Source: Yamagishiella unicocca
Lineage: Eukaryota; Chlorophyta; Chlorophyceae; Chlamydomonadales; Volvocaceae
Assembly (NCBI GenBank): GCA_003116995.1
Contig: BDSL01000062.1
Location: forward strand, 124,001 to 188,000
DNA: 64,000 nucleotides
Reading direction: 5' to 3'
The number at the start of each line of letters is the position of its first letter. Position 1 is the stretch's first letter. The notes under the pieces were generated by a model. It was not told the origin of the DNA and did not search any database. It was given only the letters and a program-made list of their open reading frames with translations. Shown here piece by piece: positions 21,601-29,828 of this stretch. The position numbers and the translations under genes were made by a program.

Positions 21601-23567
21601 GGAGGAGGGGGTCGTGCTTTGGAGTGGATGGCCGGGGATTGGGGTGTGGGGCGGCAGGGGGTGGGCGGGGAGGGGCAGGGGCAGGGGGAGGCACGTGGGG
21701 AAGGGGCAGGGGGAGGCACGTGGGGAAGGGGCAGGGGGAGGCACGTGGGGAAGGGGCAGGGGGGGCGGGGGGCCAAGGGGGCCAGGGGGGGGCCCGCGAG
21801 ATGTGCGGGGCGAGCATGGCCCGGGACTCGAACCAGCGACTCCACGTCGTGAGGGTTCGAGGGAAACGTCGTGAGGGGTGGGTTCCACGTCGGGGGGGGG
21901 GGGCAAGGGGGGCAGGGGGAGCGGTGGTTGTGTGGGGCGGGGTGGGGGGCGGGGCGAGCGGGGCCTGGGACCCGAACCGGCGGGCGGGGCGGGGGGGGCT
22001 TTGCCCCTGTCCTCACCACTACAAAGTGGCCGACGGAGGCACTTGTGCACGACGCGTGGGCGGTTCGAGCGGGGTTGCATACATGGGGCGCCGACGGAGG
22101 CACTTGCGCACGTGCGAAGCTGGGTGGGCTTAGCGGGGCGAGCGGGACAGGGGGCGGTGCCGACGTAGTACGAAGGCGAGTGGACCAAGAGGGAGCGGCG
22201 GTGTCTTTTGCACGAACGGATCAAAATATGAGATGATTGCACAGTGGTCAGCGAAAGCGTTTAGATTTGCACGCACTGGGCCGTCGGGGTGGTTGGGGTG
22301 GGTTGGGACTGTTGGACTTGGACCGCTGCATTATGGATCGCCGAGGATAGAATAGGTGGGGTTGGTGCAGGCGACGGTATGGGCACTTGTTGCCTGCCTG
22401 CAAGTATTCGTCCGGGTAGGAACCTATTTGTCTCGGGAGGGAGTCCGTATGCCCTCTGCCCGTGTTTCGATCGCATACCGCTGGTAGGTGTGGCACAGGC
22501 GGCGGTGTGGACGTCCACAGCACCCCACGGCCGCACCTGCCTGCTCAGTGGGCCAACCAACTGACCGCCTGGCCGGCAACACTGCCCCGGCCCCCACTTA
22601 TTACCGACCGACAGGATGGCTGGACACCGCTGATGTCGGCCGCTGCGTACGGGCACGTCGAAGTGGTGCGTGAGCTGCTCAAGGCCGGCGCCAACAAGGA
22701 CGCGGCAGACAAGGTGCGTTCCGAGGGTTGGTGCCGGAAGCGGCGCCGGGGCCTGGGTAGTGCTCCATGCCTTACTTTGCGCACGGGCCAGGTGTCGTTT
22801 TATATTTGCGCCAAGGCCGTGGCGATAGATGGCGCACCCGCATTGGGCGACCGCTGTGCGCATGTGGTGTACGTGATAAGGCTTGCTTAAAAGAAGGTGC
22901 ATCAACGCTGTTGCGATCGACATCAACACGTTCGTTCGATATGCGGTGTGTACCAAACACAAGCGGCGTTCCGCTCGAGGTTGCCCTCGCAATACCTAGT
23001 CGCGGTGACATTGTGCGGTCGTGCCTTGGACCGGAGGGGGGGGTTTGGGGTGGGGTGCCAGGGGGGGGGCAGGAGGGGGGCCACTTGGGGCCCGGGGGGG
23101 GGAGGTGGGGGGGGGCGGGGGTTGTTGTGAAAACCGGTGACACGGAAAACGACAAAATAGTGGGCGCATGCTGGAGCATTGTGATGGACGACTGGCAAAC
23201 CTGTAGAGCTGGTTTATTGGGGGGAGGCAGGGGGGGCGCGCGGCAAGCTCCTCTTTGTTTTGGGAGGGACACCGAACGGCTTCCTAGGAGGGGTCACGAA
23301 CATAGATACATGAACTTCCATCCCAAGCACTTCCAATACACACACCGCTAGATGCGCTTTATTTACCTTCCAATGCGATCTGGCTTCCAGCCATTCCCCT
23401 TCCACAAACCTCAAAGGAGGCATCGGGCCCCTTTAAGTCCATCCCGCGCCCACTCCTCGCTGCCACAGGACGGAATGAAGGTGCTGGACTACGCAAGACC
23501 CAACACTTTGCTGGACTACTTCGCAGGAATAAATAAGGAGCTGCGTGCTTTGCTGCGGGGGCGATAG
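9491..23567 (+). CDS. Ankyrin-repeat protein gene, ten phase-0 exons
   Basis: My model joins 9491-9643, 9829-10179, 10670-10765, 11615-12004, 12201-12302, 12499-12600, 14204-14302, 21026-21127, 22615-22713 and 23469-23567. Every exon is a multiple of three and every intron is GT..AG in phase 0, giving about 530 residues. Order: a basic N-terminus (MSHNYASHSRNLTAYHRAGA), a Ser/Thr/Pro-rich segment, a Gln-rich helix, a coiled coil, then five single-exon ankyrin repeats of 33-34 residues and a degenerate C-terminal repeat. Ankyrin repeats bind other proteins; no enzymatic domain is visible, so the role is unknown. A LINE occupies the intron between the third and fourth repeat. TGTAA at about 24051 could be its poly(A) signal. 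First-exon choice and the absence of further small exons are inferences. Confidence 0.75.
9829..10179 (+). CDS. Ankyrin gene exon 2, Ser/Thr/Pro-rich
   Basis: Acceptor TTCGCAG at 9828, 117 codons, donor ATG|GTGCGC. Sequence such as EPDVPPEGSSEIQAG and MAANTLLRELREMLRM: an acidic low-complexity region followed by a short amphipathic helix. Confidence 0.6.
10670..10765 (+). CDS. Ankyrin gene exon 3, Gln-rich helix
   Basis: Acceptor GCCCTCAG at 10669, 32 codons (AQTSTQEQSRAWQAWQQERS then ILIAQIDKLTDA), donor GCG|GTATGA. Choosing this AG rather than the one at 10628 keeps phase 0 with its neighbours. Confidence 0.55.
11615..12004 (+). CDS. Ankyrin gene exon 4, coiled coil
   Basis: A pyrimidine-rich tract ending GAGCAG at 11614 precedes 130 codons with strong heptad character: LSKQLEEARQRFIRQLQDEL, then AERIKQLEAQAVVLADSAAN and ALQKKLLDAHAG. 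A Lys/Gly-rich tail ends NKPNE before the GTGGGT donor. Likely oligomerisation region. Confidence 0.7.
12201..12302 (+). CDS. Ankyrin repeat exon 1
   Basis: Acceptor ACTGCAG, donor GCG|GTATGT, 34 codons: DGKLPLYVAIMAKDFEKVKD, LLKAGAQTNVAMNA. It lacks the usual TPLH but keeps the LLKAGA turn. Confidence 0.7.
12499..12600 (+). CDS. Ankyrin repeat exon 2
   Basis: Acceptor TTCTCAG, donor AAG|GTGTGT, 34 codons: QGDHPLHLLAAVGAPVEVCR, WLLLAGADVEARNK. Good match to the ankyrin consensus. Confidence 0.75.
13810..13829. repeat. (TAA)n microsatellite
   Basis: About seven TAA units inside intron unit A; absent from the matching points of units B and C. Confidence 0.95.
14204..14302 (+). CDS. Ankyrin repeat exon 3 (amplified unit A)
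   Basis: Exactly 33 codons between CGACAG and AAG|GTGCGT: DGQTPLSWAAYGGHVEVVRK, LLKAGANKEAADK. Near-textbook ankyrin repeat. Sister exons are at 21026 and 22615. Confidence 0.85.
14674..19998 (+). CDS. LINE polyprotein: endonuclease, reverse transcriptase, zinc knuckle
   Basis: The open frame spans 1774 codons; element-derived coding probably begins near 14880. APE-type endonuclease motifs GDFNF (about residue 286), SRIDRIYVSR and SDHR (about 375) are present, the domain being truncated at its N-terminus. Reverse transcriptase motifs follow: AYRPITLLCTDYRILAKVLA (about 687), LDFAKAYDTIDRSFL (about 754), GVRQGCPLAPLLYLF and the catalytic QFADDA (about 857). A region of about 250 residues, mostly Ala/Pro, then separates the palm from the thumb-like segment. 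The C-terminus has CACGC followed by HHFWSCPLVRPLWDEL, the zf-RVT-like arrangement of plant and algal LINEs. No stops or frameshifts suggest recent insertion. No separate ORF1 is seen. Confidence 0.85.
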   Translation: MARDVRGEPGTRTSDSPCRGGGAKGGRGVGGCAGRSRETRGCPKKRLKQMCGAGGGAGPERGLFERRLHAAAGHLHVAPWRVVSFRNATLADPCAGVAILVRSDLIASGRLVAAASPLLPGLAGDQPAVAASSPPSRSLSPPPRSPSPGPAADAGPSAAAVSVAAASGVAASVAAAAAAAAVAATAAAVASAAPAPRGGDAAAPPPAAVALEGAGLAAADQPPAVPAASSSAAGRLATYSFTWLGHRLHLTNVYLPASSSASRAAFLQQHLAPVLATSTPGQHVLAGDFNFVAGPWDSSAGSARVVRDRPAARVLATVGPSLADVHRERFPTSTDYTHLYSAPSPGGSRIDRIYVSRCLLPFVAGSAIELGSPSDHRVPCIQLLPRVPASRGPGLRRTRMAFSGHRDLKDQLQAWLDAAFAAMPAEGEHAALLAWWPGFKRRLAAVAAILNRTARSRRLASGAQVEAARAALRAAHLAAATPSAAPEAVGGVVAAQAALAVALRVAAAGEAARVRVAWVREGERPCPALTAMIHPPRSSQDITALRDAAGRLVTDPRQLPNVVASFWERISCLPSGLDSADQQAVLAAVDAHSTPISPDLRPELGSIAVSAAEVARALQQAKPGTSPGWDGIPVDLLRTYSGCFVPALARLFTAIGHLRAVPTGFLKGVISVIYKGHDADRAAAGAYRPITLLCTDYRILAKVLANRLSPGLSAAIPLEQSAFLPGRSIGANTRFLRCLPPLLHQQQRSALIAFLDFAKAYDTIDRSFLFAVMERMGVGAGFLGWTQLLLGRTVAMASVNGYISRSVPIRAGVRQGCPLAPLLYLFVAHALLCWLKRHGVGVPLAPADPASLVTGVQFADDAQVALPDAAAVPPFIALMAAFARASGQHLNPSKVELLWAGRQVAPAPAAPAAVLAAAVAAVAAPAAAWTAAGGAAASPAAPSAAAAEAPVEAAPAGAGAAAVPPDAPAAAAAAAAPVAAALAAAAAAPQAAAAPAAAAAVAPAAAVLVAVAAEALATAGPAAAGGAPGAAAGAAATTVLTTAAPAAAGAAAASPTPPDAPAVAAVTAAPTAPAAPAAPAAPAAPAGAASSPVARHPPRLARPPGLARRGRRRRGRGAAAVVVVGALAAAAGALAAPGPSTSPSLAATAPGVPRPSPSPPPPALAGLRIVPAAVALGIPFTNPPAAPVLDWASRMSEARRRLQKISRMALSMFGRATAAAAYALHMATYHMEHSGLPPAEVLAGIMALVAKLVDRELGPDDAQRRFTGVPLRLLSGHPTIGGFGVLPLRLHVLSRHAKWSLTVARSALQPPAARAPWIRIAVSFLSTLHPAFRPLAVTTARPDGPWLGAPLSLPPDIHRLATSLGHLPPLSDVADPPLAPGVWCFNAPLWGNPLLPNAGAPGRRPGLEAIHGPLTMCRRLLTVGDAVRVQDAMTAFEVERAHALATTPGMAIFSRLAERWTTLVRHELAPSELAMGALQDRIAARAAVAALLSDISPAWLAAARLAPDGPAPPSPDEVDALLLARLGWRLGVDAVLPLTSFTVKLGTLLQAAELERPRQACHAAYVREALGLSPAVAATPEAALVALRAVWRRLWKRLKWEPRWKEVLWRLAVDGVPMPGSSHLPLVPPEPCACGCYPAAASVAESPRLHHFWSCPLVRPLWDELEVCCGCGVTREHVWLCVSPDPTTVLQCVWDVVALAALNAMEWARRYIHSHRLPGTTLPAAMRSGLLAKFWALLRDFAGLGLPRKDWGDVGVDHPFLFVTGGRLMCAVPP
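14865..20306 (+). mobile_element. 5'-truncated LINE (non-LTR retrotransposon)
   Basis: Coding sequence similar to EN-RT LINEs runs without interruption to 19998. It is followed by a 308-bp 3' UTR ending near TGTAACGCGGTCTCTCTCTG, with a TGTAA signal at 20288. The 5' end starts inside the endonuclease domain, so the element is truncated. It lies in sense orientation in an ankyrin-gene intron, between two duplicated exon units. A 45-bp sequence occurs just outside each end (14777-14821 and 20336-20381), but this motif is common in the window, so it is not firm evidence of a target-site duplication. No poly(A) tail is seen. Confidence 0.85.
20288..20306 (+). terminator. LINE polyadenylation signal and 3' end
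   Basis: TGTAA at 20288-20292, then 14 nt to the point where duplicated ankyrin-unit sequence resumes. TGTAA is the usual volvocine signal; the exact end is inferred. Confidence 0.5.
20300..21465 (+). repeat. Ankyrin-exon tandem unit B
   Basis: Second unit, starting right after the LINE 3' end. Order of intron segments and exon is as in unit A. Confidence 0.9.
21026..21127 (+). CDS. Ankyrin repeat exon 4 (amplified unit B)
   Basis: 34 codons: IYGQTPLSWAAREGHVEAVR, ELLKAGANKEAADK. One codon longer at the N-terminal end than its sisters, with the same splice sites. Confidence 0.85.
21541..21765. repeat. G-rich tandem repeats between ankyrin units B and C
   Basis: 21545-21612 is built of GGTGGAGGAGG-type units. 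21674-21760 has three copies of a 25-bp unit containing GGAGGCACGTGGGGAAGGGG. Intronic. Confidence 0.9.
21935..23035 (+). repeat. Ankyrin-exon tandem unit C
   Basis: Third unit. Separated from B by a G-rich expansion (21480-21800) containing GGAGGT-type and 25-bp tandem repeats that unit A lacks. Confidence 0.9.
22615..22713 (+). CDS. Ankyrin repeat exon 5 (amplified unit C)
   Basis: 33 codons: DGWTPLMSAAAYGHVEVVRE, LLKAGANKDAADK. Its helix-1 residues differ from units A and B, so the surface may have diversified after duplication. Confidence 0.85.
23469..23567 (+). CDS. Ankyrin gene terminal exon
   Basis: Acceptor TGCCACAG, then DGMKVLDYARPNTLLDYFAG, INKELRALLRGR and TAG at 23565-23567. 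It begins with the DG of a repeat, like the preceding exons, and degenerates into a capping helix. Confidence 0.7.
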   Translation, partial: DGMKVLDYARPNTLLDYFAGINKELRALLRGR

Positions 23568-24065
23568 CGGCAACGCAACCTGGGTGCGACCAGCTGGCAA
23601 TGGGGTGCGCTGTGGCCGTGTAGATTGCATCGCCAACAGCTGGATGTACTACTGGACAGCTGCTGCTGGTGCCACTGTTGGGGCCCTGCCGTGCAGTTTG
23701 CAGCAGTGTGGGACGACCTGCTGGCTGAGATGGCCGGGGGGGCGTGTGCAGGTCGAGTCAGGGAGTACCTGCCAAGCCGAAGTGGCTCTGACAGGCTTTG
23801 ATAGAAGGAATCGTGCAGCTGGGTTGCTGCTACCCACGCTGCTACGGTTAGGAAAACGTGTGCGATGCGGCATGTGGGTGGACATCCCCTCCCCGTGGAG
23901 GTGTCAGCGGGAGGGGAGGTGCCAGCGGGAGGGGAGGTGCCAGCGGGTGTGAGCCAGCCGACCACCCTGACGTCGGGGTGTTGTTGGGTGCGGGCCTTGG
24001 GTGGCGGCTGGAGGGGTGGCCGCCTATTCCGGTTCCGAGTACGTATGTCAGTGTAAGTGGCCGCG
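23568..24065 (+). other. Probable 3' UTR of the ankyrin gene
   Basis: No long frame of good composition. TGTAA at about 24051, the usual volvocine polyadenylation signal, is the first plausible one after the stop. The first 250 bp have a frame reading FAAVWDDLLAEMAGGA that resembles the zinc-knuckle end of LINE proteins, so part may be element-derived. Confidence 0.35.
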
Positions 24066-24179
24066 CGTATGCAGCCATCGGAAACGGTGGCGGCTCGCGC
24101 GGCCGCGTGTGACATGTATGTTTGAGTGGGAGGTGCGGGGGGGGCAACCACCTGTACGAAAGAGGAAACCGTTTAGAAG

Positions 24180-24224
24180 CGCCTTCTAGAAGCGCCTCCT
24201 AGATGCGCCTTCTAGATGCGCCGT
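24180..24224. repeat. Short tandem repeat, GCGCCTTCTAGA type
   Basis: Four imperfect units of about 11-12 bp (AGCGCCTTCTAGA and variants with C or T changes), followed by a run of T. Confidence 0.8.
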
Positions 24225-24549
24225 TTTTTTTTAACTGGAGGACTTAAGCCGGAAGTAGTATGTCGACCTGTGGCGGCTTAGACTAAATCGGCGGCCACTC
24301 CTAGTCTTGCGGAAATGAGGACCCCGCGCGGCGCAAGGAAATATTTTGCGAATTTGTTTTGTTTGGGGCGCAAGCGGGAGAACTGTGTGAGGTGCCTAGC
24401 GATGGGCGAGCAAAAACCGCGGTGACGCCGAGGGGGGGCAGCAGTGACCTGTATGTTCGAGAGGCGCTGGGGGGGAGCGGTGGCTTTACGCTAGGCTCTG
24501 TCTGCACTGCAAAGGCGCGTTCCGGAGGATGTGGCGGTGGTAGAACTCC

Positions 24550-24970
24550 CGCACGATGCAAGGATGGTGGGTGGCGGCTTACGGTTGACGGGACTCCTTT
24601 GCTTGGCAACTCCTACATGGGGGGCAGGCGCAGTGGCCTCTTTGTGTGGTTGCGGCGAATGCCCTGGTGTGATGCTGGATGGGCTCTTCCCTCTGCAGCA
24701 TCACTTCTGATGCTGCCCGGTGGCTCATCAAGCCGTCGTACACCAGCTGGCCGTGCGGGCGGGCGCTGTAGTTGGCGGGGGCTCCTCCGGGGGGGCAGCA
24801 ATGTGTATGGGACGTCCTGCTGGCACTAGCGGCCGTCAGCACGATGGAGGCTGGGCTGCGGTATGTGGCGGCTGCTTCAGAGGCGGCGGAGGGTCTGCCC
24901 CCTGGTGTCGTTTTGCGAGATTGTGTGATTCGGCGCCCTTTGCCGTGGGTGGCAGCTGAGAACAGTAGCC
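24550..24970 (+). pseudogene. Decayed C-terminal fragment of a LINE protein
   Basis: Across three frames the order matches the end of the intact LINE: WRLTVDGTPLLGNS (LINE: WRLAVDGVPMPGSS), LQHHF.CCPVAHQA (LINE: RLHHFWSCPLVRPL), then GGQQCVWDVLLALAAVSTME (LINE: LQCVWDVVALAALNAME). Several frameshifts and a stop. Same family, older copy. Confidence 0.65.
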
Positions 24971-24999
24971 ATCACTGTGTTAATGATTGGATTTTGCGG

Positions 25000-25640
25000 T
25001 AAGTCCATCAGGACATGGTGGAGCTCGGATGTACGGCGATGATCCTTTCCAAAGTTATAATAAGCCCAGCCACCCAACGCATTCGATCGCCATCCTCATT
25101 AAGCGCTCATGGCTCCAGGGGGGAATCAGCCTAAGTGGCCGCCCTACACCAACTGCAGCGCAAGCAGCCCCTCGATCCGAACTACCAGCAGAGCGCCTCA
25201 ACAAGTCGAGCGGAAGTCTCCCTCCCTCCCCGTGGACGTGCGTGTTTGGGCATCAGCCAGCAGCTACTAGTAGCTTCCATGCTCACCCCAATTGCTGATG
25301 TATCGAGGGGAGGGAAGTTCATTCTCCTGCCCCATGCAAGCTTCGCCCATCAGCCAGGACTACTGTTGTTGGACAGATAATGAGTTGCCTACAGCAAGGG
25401 TTCGGAGGCCCGCTACTGTGAGAGCTCAGGCGCGTCAGAACTCCGTACGACACCGCACCGCGTCACCGCATCACGTCACAGCTCCCGTGCTAGTCAGTTG
25501 ACGAAAAGGCATTTGCCCGAAGCCTGCATGCTCGTCCACTGTATGTACCAGTGGTCTGGATTCGTCTCCTGTTTTGTGAGGGGGGGATCCCAGTTGTGGT
25601 TCCGCGCGCTGTGCTGGTGCGGCTTCATGCGTAGGTCGCT
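25000..25640. other. No assignable gene
   Basis: Mixed-composition DNA with short frames only. No splice-supported coding segment found. Confidence 0.4.
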
Positions 25641-25849
25641 CCTGATTTCTGGTCTCACTTGTGTGCCTTTGAGTGGACTGGTGGAGGTCCCGGCCGTCCA
25701 CGCCTTCTTGGCCTCTCCCGGGGCGGGGCGGGGCGGGGCGGGGTGTGTGACAACAAACTAACGGAGACACCCAATCGCCGCTCTTTGCACCCGCCCAGGG
25801 TTTTGCCCAGCCGGGTGGATCTACGCCAAGTCCAGCGACGGATGCACCA

Positions 25850-26170
25850 CATGTGAATACATCGGGCCCACAAGCGTGCTCAACACCAAGCGCCCCCCGC
25901 CGGCGCCCGGACCTCAAAGCCAAGCTCTGGCCCCCACACGCCCTCCATGCCCTCCTCCGCCGCCCCGCCCACCACGCCCTCCTTGCCACCAACACCCTCC
26001 CCGCGGTCCACTGGAAAGCGGGTCCTACCAACCACCAGCTCCCCTGCTCCTACCCCTACTTCGCCCAGACCCTCACCAGCGAGCAGTACACGGTCCCGTT
26101 GCCCGCAGACAAGAATGCAACGACTAGCTGGAACTCACCTGGCCAGGGCCCAGGGCGGGTGGTGATGGTG
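25850..26170 (+). pseudogene. Repeat-borne coding fragment (HWKAGPT family), copy 1
   Basis: ALHALLRRPAHHALLATNT, VHWKAGPTNHQLPCSYPY and AQTLTSEQY align with 31400-31560 (HWKAGPTSPQLPCSHPH, ARSLTARDY). The following non-coding stretch (about 26095-26165) matches 62885-63000. It is therefore part of a longer dispersed repeat. Retroelement origin is likely, but the domain is not recognised. Confidence 0.45.
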
Positions 26171-26359
26171 GATGGTAACATGGCGCAGGCGGCGGCGGCC
26201 TGTGGGGGGGTTGGAAGTGCACTGGCGAGCTGACAGAAGGGCACAGGCGGGAAGAGTGTGTGGGGGTGTGAGGCGGGTGTAGCTGCTTGGGACATCAGCG
26301 TGAGCACACACTGCACGCTGCGGTAGCTCTGTCGGAGCACAACGGGGGGTACTTCAAGC

Positions 26360-26690
26360 ATGCCCCTGCCCCCCCTGCTGCCCCCCCTGCCCCCCCTCCT
26401 GCCCCCCCTAACTCTCCTGCCCCCCCTCCTGCCCCCCCGCCCCCCCTGCCCCTCCTGCCCTCCTGCGGCCCCCCCTGCCCCCTCCCCTGTCCCACCCCCG
26501 CCTCCCCCGTGCCCCCCCTGCCCCCCCCCCTGCCTCCCCCCCTTCGGGCATCCACGGGTCTCCCTCGAACCCCCTGCCTCCCCCGCCTGCCTCCCCCCCT
26601 GCCTCCCCCCTGCCTCCCCCCGCCTCCCCTCTGCTTCCTCCCTGTCTCCGCCCTGCCTCCCCCCCTACTTTCAATGCCTGGCCTTTCATC
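26360..26690. repeat. C-rich low-complexity tract
   Basis: Runs of CCCCCCTGCC-type units on the plus strand. A family-1 motif in minus orientation lies inside at 26545-26571. The long Pro-rich or Gly-rich frames here are compositional. Confidence 0.9.
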
Positions 26691-26950
26691 GTCGTCGCCA
26701 CCACCCTCTTCCCCCGTAACCCAGACAAGAAGCCCCACCACCCGCATTCTCACTCCGTCCCAACCCCCCCACAAACGTGTCGGCGACACCGTCACCCGTG
26801 TCTGCTCCCCCCGTGACTTGGACACCCTCCTCGCCTCCCCCTTGATCCGTTTCGGACCCGCCCCTGTTCATCAGACCTGCGGTATCCCCAGGAGCATCTC
26901 AGCCGCACCCTGCGTCGCCGACCTCTTCCTCGCCTGATTCGAATACACCC

Positions 26951-27045
26951 GAACCCCCTCCGTTTCCTACGTCGTGCAACCAGGCCTTCTCGCTCCGAAC
27001 CCCCTCCGTTTCCTACGTCGTGCAACCAGGTCTTCTCGCTCCGAA
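26951..27045. repeat. Two tandem copies of about 46 bp
   Basis: Both contain CCCCCTCCGTTTCCTACGTC followed by GTGCAACCAGG.CTTCTCGCT, a member of the dispersed family 3 motif. Confidence 0.85.
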
Positions 27046-27049
27046 ACCC

Positions 27050-27520
27050 CCCTCCGCACCGCGCACGCACCCTCGCCCCGGTCCCTCCTGCATACAGCTT
27101 ACCCTGTACTCTCCAGTGACGGAGGTTGTGGAGGTTTAACATGTGGCTGAATTGTCCCCTCCGTCTCCTATGCACCCGCATCCCTGGTCTTCTGCCACCC
27201 CCCTGCCTCCGCCCCTCCCCCTGCTCCGTCCCCGCCCCTTCCGGGCCCCCAGGCAGCTCCGAGAGTTCGACGACCTGCCGGCGGGGCGCGATGAGCAGGG
27301 CAGGAAGGCCGACCGCAGGAGGGCGGGGGGCGGCAGTCGCTGAAAGGAGAAATAATCAATAATCAAAGGGCCAAGTTAAAACAGGAGCCGACTTGAGAAA
27401 GGTCCGGGGGCTTTGTTTGTAGTTGCTGCATGCTAGCTGTGGGGGTAGGGCGGGTTTCGTGCAGCCAGGTGCGGGAGGGTGACAGGGGCGCAGGTGCCGT
27501 ACACGGGGCGTTACAGGAAT
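27050..27520. other. No assignable gene
   Basis: GC-rich DNA without convincing exons. Short overlapping frames on both strands have arbitrary composition. Confidence 0.4.
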
Positions 27521-27637
27521 GCGGCTGGACAGCTCCAGGGAGGGCTGCCGCCCTCAGCCGCTGTTGGTGCCCGCGAACCCCTCGCGATCCCGGCAGTGTC
27601 AGCGCGGGTCGGCGTCAGTCCAGTCCGACGCGACTAC

Positions 27638-27682
27638 GACCACCACCACCACCACCACCACCACCACCACCACCACCACCAC
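27638..27682. repeat. (CCA)n microsatellite
   Basis: About 15 ACC/CCA units. It encodes poly-Thr, poly-His or poly-Pro depending on frame and creates several artefactual ORFs. Confidence 0.95.
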
Positions 27683-28644
27683 AGCCGCCTCCGGCCCTTT
27701 TTGCTGCCCCGTCGGGAGGCACAGCCCAGCCCCCCTCCCACGGGGCCCACCCCCCCGCCCCAGATGCCAACCTGCACTAAGACAGCCAACCCTCACCAAC
27801 AGCCAGCCCGCCAGGCAGCCAGCAGGCGCCTACCAACAACCCCCTAACAGAGTCCCCACAACAGGAGACACGCGCGCCCGCTCATCCGCACGCACCTCGG
27901 CAGCAGCACCGGCACTAGCTCGCCCCCGCTCGCCGCAGCACACACCGCCGAGCCGCACGTCGTTCACGCCCCCCCCCGCCGGCAGCCGATCCCACCCCTA
28001 CGCGCCCGCGCCGTCTCGTGTCTCGTCCCCTGGGCCCCGGTGCGGTCCTTCACAACCACGTGACCCGGTTGCTACCCCTGCCCCCTACCCCCCCCCGCCT
28101 ACCCCTACCCCCTACTGCCTACCCCTACCCCCTCCCGCCTACCCCCTCCCGCCTACCCGCACCTCCCCCATCTCGCAGCGGAGGTCCCGCGCACCGGTCG
28201 TGACGTCCCCCCGTCTGGGGCTCCACCTACTGCAGCTGATGACCCCCCGGGCCCACAGGCACCAACGAAGGTGGGGGCGGCCGGCGGCCCAGACGGCAGG
28301 GCCCTGAGGCCGCGCCTCCACCGCACCCGCAACCACAACCGCAACCGCATCCATCCCCTTTCACCCACGGCGGCTCCTCCGCCTGCGGACCCCTCCCCGG
28401 CCGACCCCCGACCCATGGGTCCCTACTTCCACAGCTGCCCCCCTCTTGCCGCTTGGCTCGTGGTCCGGAACGAGGATGCGGCTCTCCTGCCCCGGCCGCG
28501 CTGCGGCTGCCGCCCCTGGCGCCTCGTCCTCCTCGTCCTGCTCCTCCCCCGCGCCACAGGCGCGGTATCATCCCCCCACACTCGGCTGCCGGAGCTGCCG
28601 ACTGGCGCTGCTGAGAGGGGCAGCGCTGGCTGCTGGTCGAGGCG

Positions 28645-29660
28645 GTGGGGGGGGGCCCGGAGGGGCTTTCCGGCCGCCTGGCTGTGGCGAGCAGGCCCAG
28701 GCCGCCTGGCTGTGGCGAGCAGGCCCAGGCCGCCGGGATACTGCGGGTGGTGCTACTGCGGACGACGATGCGGTCAGTGGTGGTGGTGGTGATGGCAGTG
28801 GTGGTGGTCGGCCGCCAGGGTTTCCGGTGGCGCCGTTCTGGTGATGGGGGTGTGGGACCTCCAGCTGGGGTGTGGGACCTCCTCCCCCCCTTCCTCCCCC
28901 TCCACGTCCTCCCTCCATCACGATGGCCGCCAGGCTGCCCTCATGGCGCCAACGCACCACCGTTGGGGGCAGCCGCGGCGGCTGTAGCTGCTGCTGGAAG
29001 CTTCCACGCCGGTGGCTTCCCTCCGGCCAGCCCCGGCGTCCAGCAGCCACAGCAGCCGCAGCCACCAGCCCTGGGGGAGGAGCCCGCGCTCTGGCCGCTG
29101 AGTTCGGAGCTGCAGTGCGCTGCTGAGAACGGCGCTGTCGTGAGCTGCTCCAGGAAGTGGCAGCAGCAGCAGCCGACCTGCCACCGCCATCACCACCACC
29201 TGGCGTCAGCTGGTGGGTCGGGAGGACGCGTGCAGCGACCAGCCACCGTCGAACCAAATAGGCGCGCCGCAGGGGGGAGGGGGGCGAAGAGCCCTCAGCG
29301 CCCTCCCTCCCTCCGTCGCTCAGCGCCCTCCCTGCAGTGTGCGGCGGCACCGGTGCGTCCGTCCACTGCTGCTGCTGCCGCTCCGTGGCTGTCGGAGCAC
29401 TCGGTTGCAGCCTGCCGCCGCCGCCTGCCCTGCCGCCGCCAGCGTAGCCCCCCGCCCGGCGGCTCCAGCCACCGCACACCAGTAAGCTGCCTCCCGGCTT
29501 TGCGCCCTTTTTCATCCGACCTGCCTGATTCCCCCTTCCTCCTCCCCAGACGAAACACGATCCCAGTGCCCCTTTCCCGTCAATGCACGTTCGCTGCTGC
29601 TGCTGCCGCTACCCCCTCCCCCCTTCCCCTCCCCCGTTCCGCCCCTCAGCCACCGCCGCC
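28645..29660 (+). other. Pro/Ala/His-rich open region, coding status unclear
   Basis: A plus-strand frame stays open and includes natural-looking low-complexity stretches ([40 protein letters not shown]). A minus-strand frame (28568-29515) is also open. GC-rich repeats, including a 28-bp direct duplication at 28678-28733, could explain both. No domain is seen. Confidence 0.3.
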
Positions 29661-29675
29661 TCCGCCCCCTCCCCC

Positions 29676-29828
29676 TCAGTGCCGCCCGATGAGCGTGAAC
29701 TCGTGGTCCTCCATCACCCGCACCCCGGTGCAGCCGGGGATGTGGTCCTGCACCGCCATCAGCAGCTTGGCGCCCACCTCGCGCTGCTGCCGGCTCAGCG
29801 GCACGTACGGCAGTCGGAACACGGGCTT
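29676..29828 (-). CDS. Terminal exon of an unidentified minus-strand gene
   Basis: On the minus strand the frame reads KPVFRLPYVPLSRQQREVGA, KLLMAVQDHIPGCTGVRVME, DHEFTLIGRH and a TGA at 29676-29678. Nearly every third position is G or C, unlike either alternative frame. The frame stays open upstream to about 29935, and an AAG at 29826-29828 or another AG could be the acceptor. I do not recognise the family. It lies 3.4 kb from the MATE-like exons on the same strand but does not resemble a MATE C-terminus. Confidence 0.5.
   Translation of the reverse strand, partial: KPVFRLPYVPLSRQQREVGAKLLMAVQDHIPGCTGVRVMEDHEFTLIGRH

Noticed and set aside
21316..22242. Long Pro-rich minus-strand frames
   Set aside because: Antisense of G-rich intron expansions between ankyrin units.
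27519..28307. 262-codon frame with poly-Thr and Pro-rich sequence
   Set aside because: Composition driven by (CCA)n and C-rich DNA; no domain or splice support.
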